Of a DNA stretch of 64,000 nucleotides, positions 35,303-44,243 are shown in pieces. The notes beneath the pieces were generated by a model. It had not been told where the DNA came from and did no database searches. It worked only from the letters and a program-made list of their open reading frames with translations. Position numbers and translations under genes: made by a program. The DNA comes from Actinomyces oris. GTDB taxonomy: Bacteria > Actinomycetota > Actinomycetes > Actinomycetales > Actinomycetaceae. How positions within the stretch are numbered: position 1 is the first letter of the stretch; each line of letters starts with the position of its first letter. The stretch covers positions 434,001 to 498,000 of the forward strand of contig NZ_VICC01000006.1 of the NCBI RefSeq assembly GCF_006546825.1, in the 5' to 3' direction.

Positions 35303-36700
35303 TCAGGAGCGCTCGAGCACCGCGATCGTCTCGAAGTGGTGAGTGTGCGGGAACATGTCCAGCGCGCTCATGGAGCCCAGCGTGTAGCCCGAGCGCAGGA
35401 GGGTTCCCAGGTCCCGGGCCAGGGCCGCCGGGTCGCAGGCCACTAGGACGATCCGCTCGGCCCCCAGGGCGCCGACAGCCTCGATGACCTCACGCCCAGC
35501 CCCTTGCCTCGGCGGGTCGAGAACGACGACGTCGGGGCGGCCACCGGTGAAGGAGCCGGCGAGCTCGCGCACCGAGCGGGCGCCCACGCGGCCCGAGGCC
35601 AGGCGTGCAGCGGGGTGGTCGTGCAGGGTGCGGCGGGCGTCGCGAACGGCCTGCTCATTGCCCTCCAGGGACACGACCTCGCCGCCGCTGCCCACCAGGG
35701 CGGCCAGCGGCAGGGTGAACAGGCCGGCCCCCGAATAGAGCTCCAGGACGCGGCTGCCCGCGGTGCCCTCGAGGTCCTCCCCCAGGGCACCGCGCACGAC
35801 GCGCTCGACGAGCACCCGAGGGGCGTCGACGTGGACCTGCCAGAAGCCCTCGGCGTGGACGGAGTAGGTCAGCTCCCCCAGCCCCAGGGCGGAGGCGTCC
35901 ACGACCTCCCGGACTCGGCGCCTCCCGGTGCTGCGGGCCTGGGCGGTCAGGAGCCGATCGTCGAGCAGGACGACGGGCTCACCGCCGCTGGGGGCGATGG
36001 CCTCGATACGCATGCCGGGCCGGTAGTGGGCGCGCCAGCGGGAGCGCTCCAGCAGCCCAATCTCGGTGATGGCCTCAACCGCCAGGGGCAGGCGGCGCAG
36101 GGGCAGGACCGTCCCGGAGCGGAAGGCGTGCATGCCGGGCCTGCCGTCCTCACCGACCGTCAGGCTCACGCGGGTGCGGGTGGCGGTTCCGGCCAGGGCA
36201 CGCCGCCGGGCGCTGTTGGAGACCTGGGCCGCGGCGTCGGTGGGCATGGGCTCGATCGGCACGGCGGCTGCGGCGGAGGCCTCGGGCAGGGCAGCAACGG
36301 CGTCGGCCACCTCCTGCCCGCCGATCCGGCGCAGGCAGTCGGCCAGGACCCAGCGCTTCCAGGTGCGCTGGGCGTCCAGGGCCACATGGGCGAGCTCTCC
36401 CCCACCCACGCCGGCCGGGCCGGCCTCGGGCCAGACGGACTCGACGCGGTCCGGGGAGGCCTGGAGGATCTCAACGGCATCGGCACGCCAGGTCCGCGAG
36501 GTCATCTCGGTCAGGCGGGCCCGCACCGTCTCACCGGGCAGGGTGTGGCGCACGAAGATGACGCGACCACTCGGATCGTCCACGGGGCGGGCCACGCAGT
36601 GCCCGCCGTGCGCGGGAGCCCCCACCGCCAGGGTCAGCTCGCGCGGCTCACCACGGCTGGGGGCGGGCTGGTCTGCGCTCCGGCTGGGCTGGGGGGTCAT
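35303..36700 (-). CDS. TrmA/RumA-type class I SAM-dependent RNA methyltransferase
   Basis: A 465-residue protein homologous in position and layout to M. tuberculosis Rv2689c. It starts with a TRAM-like segment (ELTLAVGAPAHGGHCVARP), has an SAM-binding motif VLELYSGAGLFTLPLA near residue 320, DPPRQGAGREV near 405, and the nucleophile region VLVACDPAALARDLG near 425. Members make 5-methyluridine in tRNA or rRNA. The classical iron-sulfur cysteines are not obvious. ATG at 36700 overlaps the stop of the upstream APC permease (ATGA), giving a two-gene operon. The modified RNA position is not known. Confidence 0.9.
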   Translation of the reverse strand: MTPQPSRSADQPAPSRGEPRELTLAVGAPAHGGHCVARPVDDPSGRVIFVRHTLPGETVRARLTEMTSRTWRADAVEILQASPDRVESVWPEAGPAGVGGGELAHVALDAQRTWKRWVLADCLRRIGGQEVADAVAALPEASAAAAVPIEPMPTDAAAQVSNSARRRALAGTATRTRVSLTVGEDGRPGMHAFRSGTVLPLRRLPLAVEAITEIGLLERSRWRAHYRPGMRIEAIAPSGGEPVVLLDDRLLTAQARSTGRRRVREVVDASALGLGELTYSVHAEGFWQVHVDAPRVLVERVVRGALGEDLEGTAGSRVLELYSGAGLFTLPLAALVGSGGEVVSLEGNEQAVRDARRTLHDHPAARLASGRVGARSVRELAGSFTGGRPDVVVLDPPRQGAGREVIEAVGALGAERIVLVACDPAALARDLGTLLRSGYTLGSMSALDMFPHTHHFETIAVLERS

Positions 36701-38814
36701 CGATTCTCCTGGGGGTCGGCACCGACGCCGCCGGTGCCGGCGGGGCTGTGCTGGTCGAGGTGGCTGAGGTGACTGAGATGGCTGTCGACGTGACGGCGCA
36801 TGGCGACGTCGGCGTCGATGATGCCCTCGGCGGTGCGGGCGCGCACGCCGTGGTGGATGTGCCGTTGTCCGGGAAGTCCCAGCTGCCAGGGCACGGAGGC
36901 CACGACGACGCCCGGGGTGAACAGCAGGACGGTCTTGAGGCGCAGGGCGGTCTGGTTGTGGAGGATCTGCTCCCACCAGTGGCGCACGATGTACTCGGGC
37001 AGGAAGACGACGATGAGGTCGCGGGGGGACTCGCGGCGCACCGAGCGCACATAGTTGATGACCGGGCGAGTGATGTCCCGGTAGGGGGAGTCCAGGACCG
37101 TCAGAGGCACGGCGATGTCGGCCTCCTCCCAGGCGTCCAGGAGACGCTCGGCGCCGCCGTCGCCGGTGTCCACCGTCAGGGCCTCCAGGACGGTGGGGTG
37201 GGTCGACTGGGCGTAGGTCAGGGCCCGCAGCGTGGGCTGGTGGAGGCGGGAGGCCAGGACGATGGCGTGGACGTGGGCCGGCAGGACGCGGGCGTCGTGG
37301 AGGTCGGAGATGGCCACCTCCTCGCTGACTCGGCGGTAGTGGCGGCGGATCCGGTTCATCACCAGGTAGAGCAGCGCCATGATCGTCAGGGTGATCCAGG
37401 CTCCCCGGGTGAGCTTGGTGAGCAGGACGATGACCAGGACCGTCCCGGTGCCCAGCACGCCGATGGAGTTGATGATGCGGGCGCGATACATGCGCGAGCG
37501 GTCCCTGGGCTCGGTGGCGATGGTCAGCTCGCGGGTCCAGTGACGCACCATGCCCACCTGGGACAGCGAGAAGGAGATGAACACGCCCACGATGTAGAGC
37601 TGGATGAGGCGGGTCGTATTGGCCTCAAAGCCGATGAGGAAGGCCACGGCCCCCAGCCACAGGACGATGATGCCGTTGGAGAAGGCCAGGCGGTCACCGC
37701 GCTGGGACAGCTGGCGGGGCAGGAACTCGTCACGGGCCAGGACGCTGGCCAACACCGGGAACCCGTTGAAGGCGGTGTTGGCGGCCAGCACCAGGATCAG
37801 CCCGGTGACGGTGGCGACCAGGTAGAACATCGGGCGGAAGCCGGAGAAGACGGTGGCGGCGATCTGTCCGATCGCGGGGTCCTGGTGGTAGCCGTCCCCG
37901 ACCGGGACGCCGTTGCGCAGGAGCTGGTGGGCCGGGTCCTCCACCATGCGCACGCCGACGGCGCCGGCCAGGTGGATGACGCTCATGAGCATCAGCGCGG
38001 CGATCACCCCCAGGAGCAGCAGCGTCGTGGCGGCGTTGCGGGACTTGGGGCGCTGGAAGCTGGGCACGCCGTTGGAGATCGCCTCCACACCGGTCAGGGC
38101 CGCGCACCCCGAGGAGAACGCCCGCAGAACCAGGAAGCCCCCGGCCAGGCCGGTCAGGCCCTGCTCCCAGCCGGCGTGGGTGACGACGTCGAAGCCGGCC
38201 GACTCGGCCCGCCCGAGAGTCCCGGTCAGCTCCTGGACGAGCCCGACGACGGCCATGATGCCGATGACGCCCATGTACAGGTAGGTGGGAATGGCGAAGG
38301 CCCGGCCCGACTCGCGTGAGCCGCGCATGTTGAGCACGGCCAGGACGGTGACGACCGCGACGGCGATCTCCACCTTGTAGGGGACCAGGGCGGGCAGGGC
38401 GGCCGCGAGGTAAGAGGTTCCCGAGGACACCGAGACCGCAACGGTCAGGACATAGTCGCTCAGCAGGGCCGAGGCCACCAGAAGCCCGGCGTGGGAGCCG
38501 AGATTGGCCGAGACCACCTCGTAGTCGCCGCCGCCCGAGGGATAGGCGTGGACGGTCTGGCGGTAGGAGGCCACGACGACGGCCAGGACGCCGACGACGG
38601 CCAGGGCCACCCACGGCGACAGGGAGGTGGCCGCAACGCCCGCCACGGCCAGGGTGATGAGCACCTCATCGGGGGCGTAGCCCACGGAGGACAGGGCGTC
38701 GGAGGCGAATACCGGAAGGGCGATCCTCTTGGGCAGGAGCGTCTCCCCCAGAGCTCCGCTGGGAACAGGACGGCCGACGAGAAGCCGCTTGATGCGGTCT
38801 GCGAAGTCACGCAC
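36697..38814 (-). CDS. APC-superfamily amino acid permease (Rv2690c-like)
   Basis: A 705-residue protein with about twelve transmembrane helices in the first 480 residues, then a cytoplasmic C-terminal region of about 220 residues. The APC signature lies near the start, in LPVFASDALSSVGYAPDEVL, and GGGDYEVVSANLG follows. It corresponds to Rv2690c in M. tuberculosis, also next to the methyltransferase and the Trk-like ceoBC genes. The transported solute is unknown; a role in K+ or amino acid homeostasis is suggested by the neighbours. The GTG at 38814 is the likely start, though its ribosome site (GGAG two bases upstream) is unusually close, so a slightly earlier start is possible. Confidence 0.87.
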   Translation of the reverse strand: MRDFADRIKRLLVGRPVPSGALGETLLPKRIALPVFASDALSSVGYAPDEVLITLAVAGVAATSLSPWVALAVVGVLAVVVASYRQTVHAYPSGGGDYEVVSANLGSHAGLLVASALLSDYVLTVAVSVSSGTSYLAAALPALVPYKVEIAVAVVTVLAVLNMRGSRESGRAFAIPTYLYMGVIGIMAVVGLVQELTGTLGRAESAGFDVVTHAGWEQGLTGLAGGFLVLRAFSSGCAALTGVEAISNGVPSFQRPKSRNAATTLLLLGVIAALMLMSVIHLAGAVGVRMVEDPAHQLLRNGVPVGDGYHQDPAIGQIAATVFSGFRPMFYLVATVTGLILVLAANTAFNGFPVLASVLARDEFLPRQLSQRGDRLAFSNGIIVLWLGAVAFLIGFEANTTRLIQLYIVGVFISFSLSQVGMVRHWTRELTIATEPRDRSRMYRARIINSIGVLGTGTVLVIVLLTKLTRGAWITLTIMALLYLVMNRIRRHYRRVSEEVAISDLHDARVLPAHVHAIVLASRLHQPTLRALTYAQSTHPTVLEALTVDTGDGGAERLLDAWEEADIAVPLTVLDSPYRDITRPVINYVRSVRRESPRDLIVVFLPEYIVRHWWEQILHNQTALRLKTVLLFTPGVVVASVPWQLGLPGQRHIHHGVRARTAEGIIDADVAMRRHVDSHLSHLSHLDQHSPAGTGGVGADPQENR

Positions 38815-38863
38815 GTCTCCAGATGTTACGTCCGCGGCCCGACAACGGAGTACCGTCCTCCTC

Positions 38864-39529
38864 GTGCACTTCGTCATCATGGGCTGTGGCCGCGTCGGAG
38901 CGTCCATGGCTGTTCAGCTCGACCGTATGGGGCACTCGGTGTCCGTCATCGACCGCTCCGCGGATGCCTTCCGCCGCCTGCCCTCGGACTTCAACGGCCG
39001 CAAGGTCAAGGGGGTCGGTTACGACCGCGACGCCCTGGAGCAGGCGGGCATCGACGAGGCCTACGCCTTCGTCGCCGTGTCCAACGGGGACAACTCCAAC
39101 ATCGTGGCTGCACGGGTAGCCAGGGAGAGCTTCGGCGTGGACAACGTCGTCGCCCGGATCTATGACTCGCGGCGGGCCGACGTCTACGAGCGCCTGGGCA
39201 TCCCCACCGTGGCCACCGTGCGTCAGACGGCCGACCAGATGATGCGCCGCATCCTGCCGGGCTCCAGCGCCCGCGAGCTGGAGGACCCCTCGGGCACGGT
39301 CGCTCTCATCCAGCCCAACGCCTCCCCGCAGTGGGTCGGTACGACGATCGGGGTACTGGAGGACCGCCTCAGGGTGCGGGTGGCCTGGATCTCACGCGAT
39401 GCCACGGCGCTGCTGCCCGAGGCCGTCACCGTCATCCAGGAGCACGACCGACTGCACCTGGCGGTGAGCACCGACCGTATCGGCCAGGTCCGCCGCGCCC
39501 TGTCACACGCCCCGACCCAGGAGGCCTGA
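38864..39529 (+). CDS. TrkA-type potassium uptake regulatory protein (CeoB-like)
   Basis: A 221-residue RCK protein. The N-terminal Rossmann domain starts HFVIMGCGRVGASMAVQL (dinucleotide motif GCGRVG) and ends near residue 130; the C-terminal RCK_C domain follows. Such proteins bind NAD(H) or nucleotides on the cytoplasmic face of a K+ transporter and gate it. The GTG start directly precedes the first strand. It is divergent from the APC permease and separated from the second TrkA gene by only three bases. It matches the M. tuberculosis ceoB/ceoC pair in position. Confidence 0.92.
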   Translation: MHFVIMGCGRVGASMAVQLDRMGHSVSVIDRSADAFRRLPSDFNGRKVKGVGYDRDALEQAGIDEAYAFVAVSNGDNSNIVAARVARESFGVDNVVARIYDSRRADVYERLGIPTVATVRQTADQMMRRILPGSSARELEDPSGTVALIQPNASPQWVGTTIGVLEDRLRVRVAWISRDATALLPEAVTVIQEHDRLHLAVSTDRIGQVRRALSHAPTQEA

Positions 39530-39532
39530 GCC

Positions 39533-40195
39533 ATGCAGATCGTCATCGCCGGAGCCGGTTCCGTGGGCCGTTCCATCGCCCGCGAGCTCATCAGCCACGG
39601 CCACGAGGTCACCCTCGTCGACCGTTCCACCGAGGCCATGCGCATCGCCTCAGTCCCGCAGGCCGACTGGCAGCTGGCCGACGCCTGCGACATTGATGCC
39701 CTGGAGCGCGCCGGGGCCGAGACCTGCGACGTCATCGTGGCCGCCACCGGGGATGACAAGGCCAACCTGGTCATCTCCCTGCTGGCCAAGACCGAGTACG
39801 GGGTGCCCCGCACAGTCGCGCGCGTCAACAACCCCAAGAGCGAGTGGCTCTTCGATGAGACCTGGGGCGTGGACGTGGCCGTGTCCACCCCGCGCTTCAT
39901 GACGGCCCTGGTGGAGGAGGCCGTCAGTGTCGGCAGCCTGGTGAGCATCTTCCACTTCCACCAGTCGGGCGCCTCCATGCACGAGCTGACCCTGCCGGAG
40001 GACTCACCGGTCATCGGCGAGCTCGTCACCGACATCGAGCTGCCGCCCCACACGGTGCTGGCGGCGATTCTGCGCGACTACCGCCCCATCACACCGGACC
40101 GCGACGAGCGCTTCGAGCGCGGCGACGAGCTCATCTTCCTCACGGCGCGGGAGGGAGAGTCCAGCCTGAAGGAGCTGCCCCTCATCTTCACGTGA
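39533..40195 (+). CDS. TrkA-type potassium uptake regulatory protein (CeoC-like)
   Basis: A 220-residue RCK protein and paralog of the preceding gene: MQIVIAGAGSVGRSIARELI carries the GAGSVG dinucleotide motif, and ELTLPEDSPVIGELVTDIEL belongs to the RCK_C domain. The two probably form heteromers gating the same membrane transporter. No TrkH/TrkG channel gene is present in the window; the adjacent APC permease is a candidate partner, an inference from the conserved gene order across actinobacteria. The start is the ATG following TGAGCC. Confidence 0.92.
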   Translation: MQIVIAGAGSVGRSIARELISHGHEVTLVDRSTEAMRIASVPQADWQLADACDIDALERAGAETCDVIVAATGDDKANLVISLLAKTEYGVPRTVARVNNPKSEWLFDETWGVDVAVSTPRFMTALVEEAVSVGSLVSIFHFHQSGASMHELTLPEDSPVIGELVTDIELPPHTVLAAILRDYRPITPDRDERFERGDELIFLTAREGESSLKELPLIFT

Positions 40196-40210
40196 CGGTG
40201 GGAGGCAGCG

Positions 40211-40987
40211 CTACCGCTGCGCAGCCGCCTGGGCCTGGGCGATCCGGCTGGGGGCCACCAGCAGCCAAATGAACCACAGAGTCACGGCGTACAGCGGCAC
40301 GCCCAGAACGAGGCGGGCCGCCCCGAGGTAGGACACCGCATGGGCGCCGGCCAGGTAGAGGGGCACCTCGACGACGAGCCGCAGGGCGAACATGAGCGTC
40401 AGGACCCAGGTGCCCGCGTGGTAGCGGCGCCGAACATGGCGCAGGGCCGGCTCGGTGCGCCAGGCCGAGGGGCGGGCGGCGGGGTCGTCGTCGGCCTGTG
40501 GAGTCTCGGCACGACCCGAGTCCCTGCTCGCCTGACTGCCCTCGCCGTGGGCCGACTCGTCGATGACGCGGTGCCAGAGAGTCATGAGGGCTCCCACGAT
40601 CGGCCAGCCGATGAGCAGGGAGACCAGGCAGGCGACCAGCCAGGCCGCATTAATCATAAGGCCGGTGGCGTAGAAGTTGGAGGCGTCGCCGCTGCGCCAG
40701 GCCCACAGGGCCGAGACGAGGACCAGCACGGCCCCGCCGACGACCTGAGCCGGGGACTGGCGCTGCGCCAGGCGGGCCACGAGGCAGATGGCGCTGATGG
40801 CCAGGGAGGCGAGCAGGGCGGCCACCAGGGCGGCGGGGCGCACCGCCATGACCAGGACGAACATGAGGGTGGGTACGACGGACTCCAGGATGCCGCGCCA
40901 CCCGCCCACGGCCGCGATGGCGTCGAAGTGCTTGGAGTCAATGGCCCCCAGGCCCGTACGGGTGGTTCCAGTGGAACGGCTGCTCAT
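40211..40987 (-). CDS. DUF3159 membrane protein (Rv2693c-like)
   Basis: A 258-residue protein with five or six hydrophobic segments and a polar loop of about 45 residues in the middle (HGEGSQASRDSGRAETPQAD). The N-terminal GGWRGILESVVPTLMFVLVM and the late TLMFALRLVVEVPLYL segments are DUF3159 hallmarks. The family is conserved in actinobacteria with unknown function and is found in this same position in M. tuberculosis (Rv2693c). It follows the OB-fold gene by 33 bases on the same strand. Confidence 0.88.
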   Translation of the reverse strand: MSSRSTGTTRTGLGAIDSKHFDAIAAVGGWRGILESVVPTLMFVLVMAVRPAALVAALLASLAISAICLVARLAQRQSPAQVVGGAVLVLVSALWAWRSGDASNFYATGLMINAAWLVACLVSLLIGWPIVGALMTLWHRVIDESAHGEGSQASRDSGRAETPQADDDPAARPSAWRTEPALRHVRRRYHAGTWVLTLMFALRLVVEVPLYLAGAHAVSYLGAARLVLGVPLYAVTLWFIWLLVAPSRIAQAQAAAQR

Positions 40988-41020
40988 TCGATGGTCCTTC
41001 CCGCAGGTGGCTGCCGGTTG

Positions 41021-41398
41021 CTACTGCCCCGGCCCCAGCAGGCGATAGGCGGGGTTGTGGATCTGCTGACGGTGGGTGCCGTCGGCGACCCGCCCCTCAG
41101 CGAGAAGATGGGCCCCTGGCTTGATGCCGGGGATGCGTCGCCGGCCCCACCACACCAGGTCAATGCTGCCGGTGCCGTCGTAGAGCTGCCCGACGAGGAT
41201 GGGCTTGTCCTGGCTCGAGCGGTAGGTGACCGCCTGAAGCACACCGGAGACGCAGGTCCGCTGGCGCGAGGTCAGCGAGCCGATCGGATCGGTGCCCCGT
41301 CGGCTGGCGGAGCGCTCCTCATCCTCGGCCTCCAAGTGCTCGCGGCTGGTGCGCAGTGATTCGTAGAGCCGCTTCACCCGCGCCGACAGCACCCCCAT
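41021..41398 (-). CDS. OB-fold nucleic acid-binding protein (Rv2694c-like)
   Basis: A 125-residue protein with an OB-fold of the tRNA-anticodon/RecG wedge type: VSGVLQAVTYRSSQDKPILV, LYDGTGSIDLVWWGRR and GAHLLAEGRVADG follow the expected strand order. The family occurs in the same place in M. tuberculosis (Rv2694c). A role in nucleic-acid binding is inferred from fold. It begins exactly where the DUF3710 gene stops, with no intervening base, so translational coupling is likely. Confidence 0.87.
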   Translation of the reverse strand: MGVLSARVKRLYESLRTSREHLEAEDEERSASRRGTDPIGSLTSRQRTCVSGVLQAVTYRSSQDKPILVGQLYDGTGSIDLVWWGRRRIPGIKPGAHLLAEGRVADGTHRQQIHNPAYRLLGPGQ

Positions 41399-42103
41399 TT
41401 AACGCACTTCGGCGATGGTCGGGCCGGGTGCCAGCGGGTCGATGCCTGGCAGGTCCTCGGCCTCAGGGCCGGCTGCGGCTCCGGGCGCATGCAGGGGCAG
41501 GATCTCACGGGGCGGACGGGCCTGGCCGTCGCGCACGACGACGATTCCGCGCAGCACCTCCCGCAGCGCCTGGGCGGAGTGCTCGGAGGAGGCGGCGGGC
41601 CCCTGAAGGACGCCGCGCAGGAACCAGCGGGGGCCGTCGATCCCCAGGAACCGGATCGTGCCGGTCGCCATCGTGCCGTCGGGACCGCGCATGGGCAGGT
41701 GCGCGATCAGCTCAGTGCCGTGCTCCCCGTCGCTCTCCTCGTAGCGGGCGCCGTTCCCGGCGAGCTCGTTGGCGATGTCGCCGCGCAGCTCGTCCCAGAT
41801 GCCCGCGGTGCGCGGCGCGGCGAAGGCCCGCAGCTCGAGCGCCGAGCCGCCCAGCGCCAGGACGACGGCGGTGACGGTGCCGTCGGGCGCCTGCTCCAGA
41901 CGCAGCTGCATCCCGTCAACGGCCGGGACCTGCAGCGCCCCCAGGTCGATGCGAGGCACCTCCTCCTGGTCCTCGGGCAGCTCACTGAGGTCCCAGGGGC
42001 CGGGGGTGGCCTCGTCGAGGTCGTCGTCGCCGAGGTCGCGCCCGAGGACGGACTCGTCAGAATCGGTGGTTGCGTCGTCACGACGGCGCGAGAACAGTCC
42101 CAT
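41399..42103 (-). CDS. DUF3710 protein (Rv2696c-like)
   Basis: A 234-residue soluble protein with an acidic N-terminus and the DUF3710 core (LRLEQAPDGTVTAVVLALGG, AFAAPRTAGIWDELRGDIA, and a LGIDGPRWFLRGVLQGPAA region). Function is unknown; it is widespread in actinobacteria and sits beside DUF3159 and DUF4193 genes. In mycobacteria dut (Rv2697c) lies between this gene and DUF4193, but here only 27 bases separate them and no dut frame is present. The operon reads DUF4193 - DUF3710 - OB-fold - DUF3159. Confidence 0.88.
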   Translation of the reverse strand: MGLFSRRRDDATTDSDESVLGRDLGDDDLDEATPGPWDLSELPEDQEEVPRIDLGALQVPAVDGMQLRLEQAPDGTVTAVVLALGGSALELRAFAAPRTAGIWDELRGDIANELAGNGARYEESDGEHGTELIAHLPMRGPDGTMATGTIRFLGIDGPRWFLRGVLQGPAASSEHSAQALREVLRGIVVVRDGQARPPREILPLHAPGAAAGPEAEDLPGIDPLAPGPTIAEVR

Positions 42104-42130
42104 GGGGATCTCCTGAGTTGGGTGGGAGCG

Positions 42131-42436
42131 TCAGCCGGCGCAGTCGGCGCACACCGGAAGACCGGTCGCCTCGTCGACGAAGGCCAGCTGGCTGCGGTGA
42201 TGGACGAGGAAGCACTCCGAGCAGGTGAACTCGTCCTCGAGCTGCGGAACGACGTGAACGCTCAGCTCCTCACGGGACAGGTCCGCCCCGGGAAGCTCAA
42301 AGCCCTCGGCGGCCTCATTCTCGTCCTCCTCGATCGCGGCGGACGACTGGTCCTTCTGCCGCGAGGTCAGCTCTTCGATGGAATCGGCCTCGGGCTCGTC
42401 ATCATTCTTGCGCGGGGCGTCGTAGTCGGTCGCCAT
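42131..42436 (-). CDS. DUF4193 zinc-ribbon protein (Rv2699c-like)
   Basis: A 101-residue acidic protein of the DUF4193 family. The N-terminus MATDYDAPRKNDDEPEADS and the C-terminal paired cysteines CSEC and CADC (residues about 71-74 and 96-99) form a small zinc ribbon. The family is confined to actinobacteria and has no established function. It is the first gene of the four-gene minus-strand operon and faces the sepH gene across a 338-base region. Confidence 0.92.
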   Translation of the reverse strand: MATDYDAPRKNDDEPEADSIEELTSRQKDQSSAAIEEDENEAAEGFELPGADLSREELSVHVVPQLEDEFTCSECFLVHHRSQLAFVDEATGLPVCADCAG

Positions 42437-42774
42437 GGCCTCGTCACTCTTTCTGTCGACGGCTCTCGGGTGACCTTCACAAGGCGGGAGCTGAGCCGTG
42501 CACGCGCGCCGGCGTCGCGCCGAGGATTCGGCGCCCTCGTCCCGGAAGGCACGCGCACAATAGCACCGCCAGGTGGGTCGTCAAGCCAAATCGCCCGACG
42601 AAGGAGCACGATTGGTTTGCGGTGCACCCGACCCAGGGGATTTCACGAGGGTATTCACACGTGGTTCACATGTGGCACACCGCTGCGCCTCCCACGGCTG
42701 GGCGCCTGCGGATGGCAGGCTGTGAGGCACAGTGGAGCATATCGTGCTGACACGGGATGAAGGAGGCCCCGCCC
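42437..42774. other. Divergent regulatory region between the DUF4193 operon and sepH
   Basis: No gene is seen in these 338 bases. Tandem 11-base elements TTCACACGTGG (42654-42664) and TTCACATGTGG (42665-42675) contain palindromes CACGTG and CACATGTG, followed by another CACACC. They may be an activator or repressor site for sepH. GAAGGAGG just before 42775 is the sepH ribosome site. Confidence 0.5.
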
Positions 42775-44235
42775 ATGGTCGAACTCGAGCTGCTGGGTGC
42801 CAACGGTGACACGATTGTCATGACCGACGAGGACGGCGAGCGTTACAGCATCGTCGTCGATGACGCCCTCAGGGCCGCGGTACGCCGTGACCGCGGAGCG
42901 ATCCTGCCCCCGTCGGGGACGGTCGCCGAGGCGCCGGCGCCCCTGCGCCCCCGGCAGCTCCAGGCCTACATGCGCGCCGGTGCGACCGCCGCCGAGGTCG
43001 CCATCAGCACGGGCATGGACGTGGAACACGTGCGCCGTTTCGAGGGACCGGTGCTCGCCGAGCGCCAGTGGGCCGTCTCGCAAGCCCAGTCCTGCCGGAT
43101 CGGCTGGGAGAAGGACTCCCCCCTGCTCGGCGAGCTGGTGGTGGACCGCCTGGCCACACGCGGCGTCGACCCATCCAGCCTGGAGTGGGACGCGCTGCGC
43201 GAGGGCCGCGACCCCTGGCTCATCATGGTGACCTTCGTGCAGTCCGCCGAGGAGAAGCAGGCGCGCTGGTCACTGGACCTGACCGCCCGCGCGGTTCACG
43301 CCCTGGACGACGAGGCGCGCTGGCTCACCGAGGCCGGAGCCGGATCCAAGCGCCCGGCCGTCTTCGACCAGGACTCCAAGGCCCCTGGGGCCTCAGCCTC
43401 TGCGCCGTCGGCCCAGTCGGGGCACTCCCCCGCGGCCGCGGGCTCAGCGGCCGGCAGCGCGGTCTCGGCGGCCTCCGCCCCGGCTGCGGCCTCCGGCGAG
43501 CCCACTGGGCTGGCCGTCGAGATGCCCGCCGGGATGCTGCCGGTTCGGGAGTACGGTCGCCCCACCAGTGGCGCCATGTCGGCCGATGACACCGACGCGC
43601 TGCTGGCCGACCTGGCCTCCAGCCGGGGCCGGCGCGTCGAGGTGGAGATGCCCCAGGACGACGACCTGAGCGGCTTCGCCGGTGAGGGTAACGCGGATGA
43701 GGACGCCTTCACCGATCCCCACGGCATCGACTACACCAGCAGCCCCGAGAGCCCCGAGGTCCCCTCACCCCCGGCCCGGGGCATGGAGGAGCGCCGCGCC
43801 GAGGCCGGTTCCAGGGCCGACGATGAGTCCTTGGAGCAGAACGCGGGCCTGAGTGCGCAGGTCTACTCGATGTCGGAGCGCAGACGTCTGCACACCGGCA
43901 ACCACCCGGCCGGAACCCGGCTGGTGACGGCCTCCAGCGCCCCCTCGGCGGCGCCGTCTGCCCCGAGCCCCGCGGTGGAGCGCATCCCCGTGGGACGTCG
44001 GGCACCGCTGGGGGCGGACAGCCCCACCGAACCGGTGCCGGAGATCCCCATGCCGTCGCGCTCCGAGGTCCTGGCCAAGGCCTCCCCCGGCCCGTCTGCC
44101 GCCTCGGCGGCGGGTACGCAGGAGCCCCTGCCCGACATGCCCAGGACGCCTCCGGCCAAGAAGAAGTCCCGCCGTCGCTCGCGGCGCTCCGTGCCCTCCT
44201 GGGACGAGATCGTCTTCGGTGCCAGGCCCGAGTAG
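42775..44235 (+). CDS. sepH: Septation protein SepH (DUF3071)
   Basis: A 486-residue protein. Residues 1 to about 170 are the conserved SepH domain: VELELLGANGDTIVMTDEDG, RPRQLQAYMRAGATAAEVAI (helix-turn-helix-like), and EKDSPLLGELVVDRLATRGV. A disordered Ala/Pro/Ser-rich region of about 300 residues follows, ending in a basic stretch KKKSRRRSRRS before the C-terminus. SepH binds FtsZ and stimulates its assembly at the division site in Streptomyces and mycobacteria. ATG at 42775 has GGAGG eight bases upstream; an ATG at 42757 precedes that site and is not used. Confidence 0.93.
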   Translation: MVELELLGANGDTIVMTDEDGERYSIVVDDALRAAVRRDRGAILPPSGTVAEAPAPLRPRQLQAYMRAGATAAEVAISTGMDVEHVRRFEGPVLAERQWAVSQAQSCRIGWEKDSPLLGELVVDRLATRGVDPSSLEWDALREGRDPWLIMVTFVQSAEEKQARWSLDLTARAVHALDDEARWLTEAGAGSKRPAVFDQDSKAPGASASAPSAQSGHSPAAAGSAAGSAVSAASAPAAASGEPTGLAVEMPAGMLPVREYGRPTSGAMSADDTDALLADLASSRGRRVEVEMPQDDDLSGFAGEGNADEDAFTDPHGIDYTSSPESPEVPSPPARGMEERRAEAGSRADDESLEQNAGLSAQVYSMSERRRLHTGNHPAGTRLVTASSAPSAAPSAPSPAVERIPVGRRAPLGADSPTEPVPEIPMPSRSEVLAKASPGPSAASAAGTQEPLPDMPRTPPAKKKSRRRSRRSVPSWDEIVFGARPE

Positions 44236-44243
44236 CCCAATCC

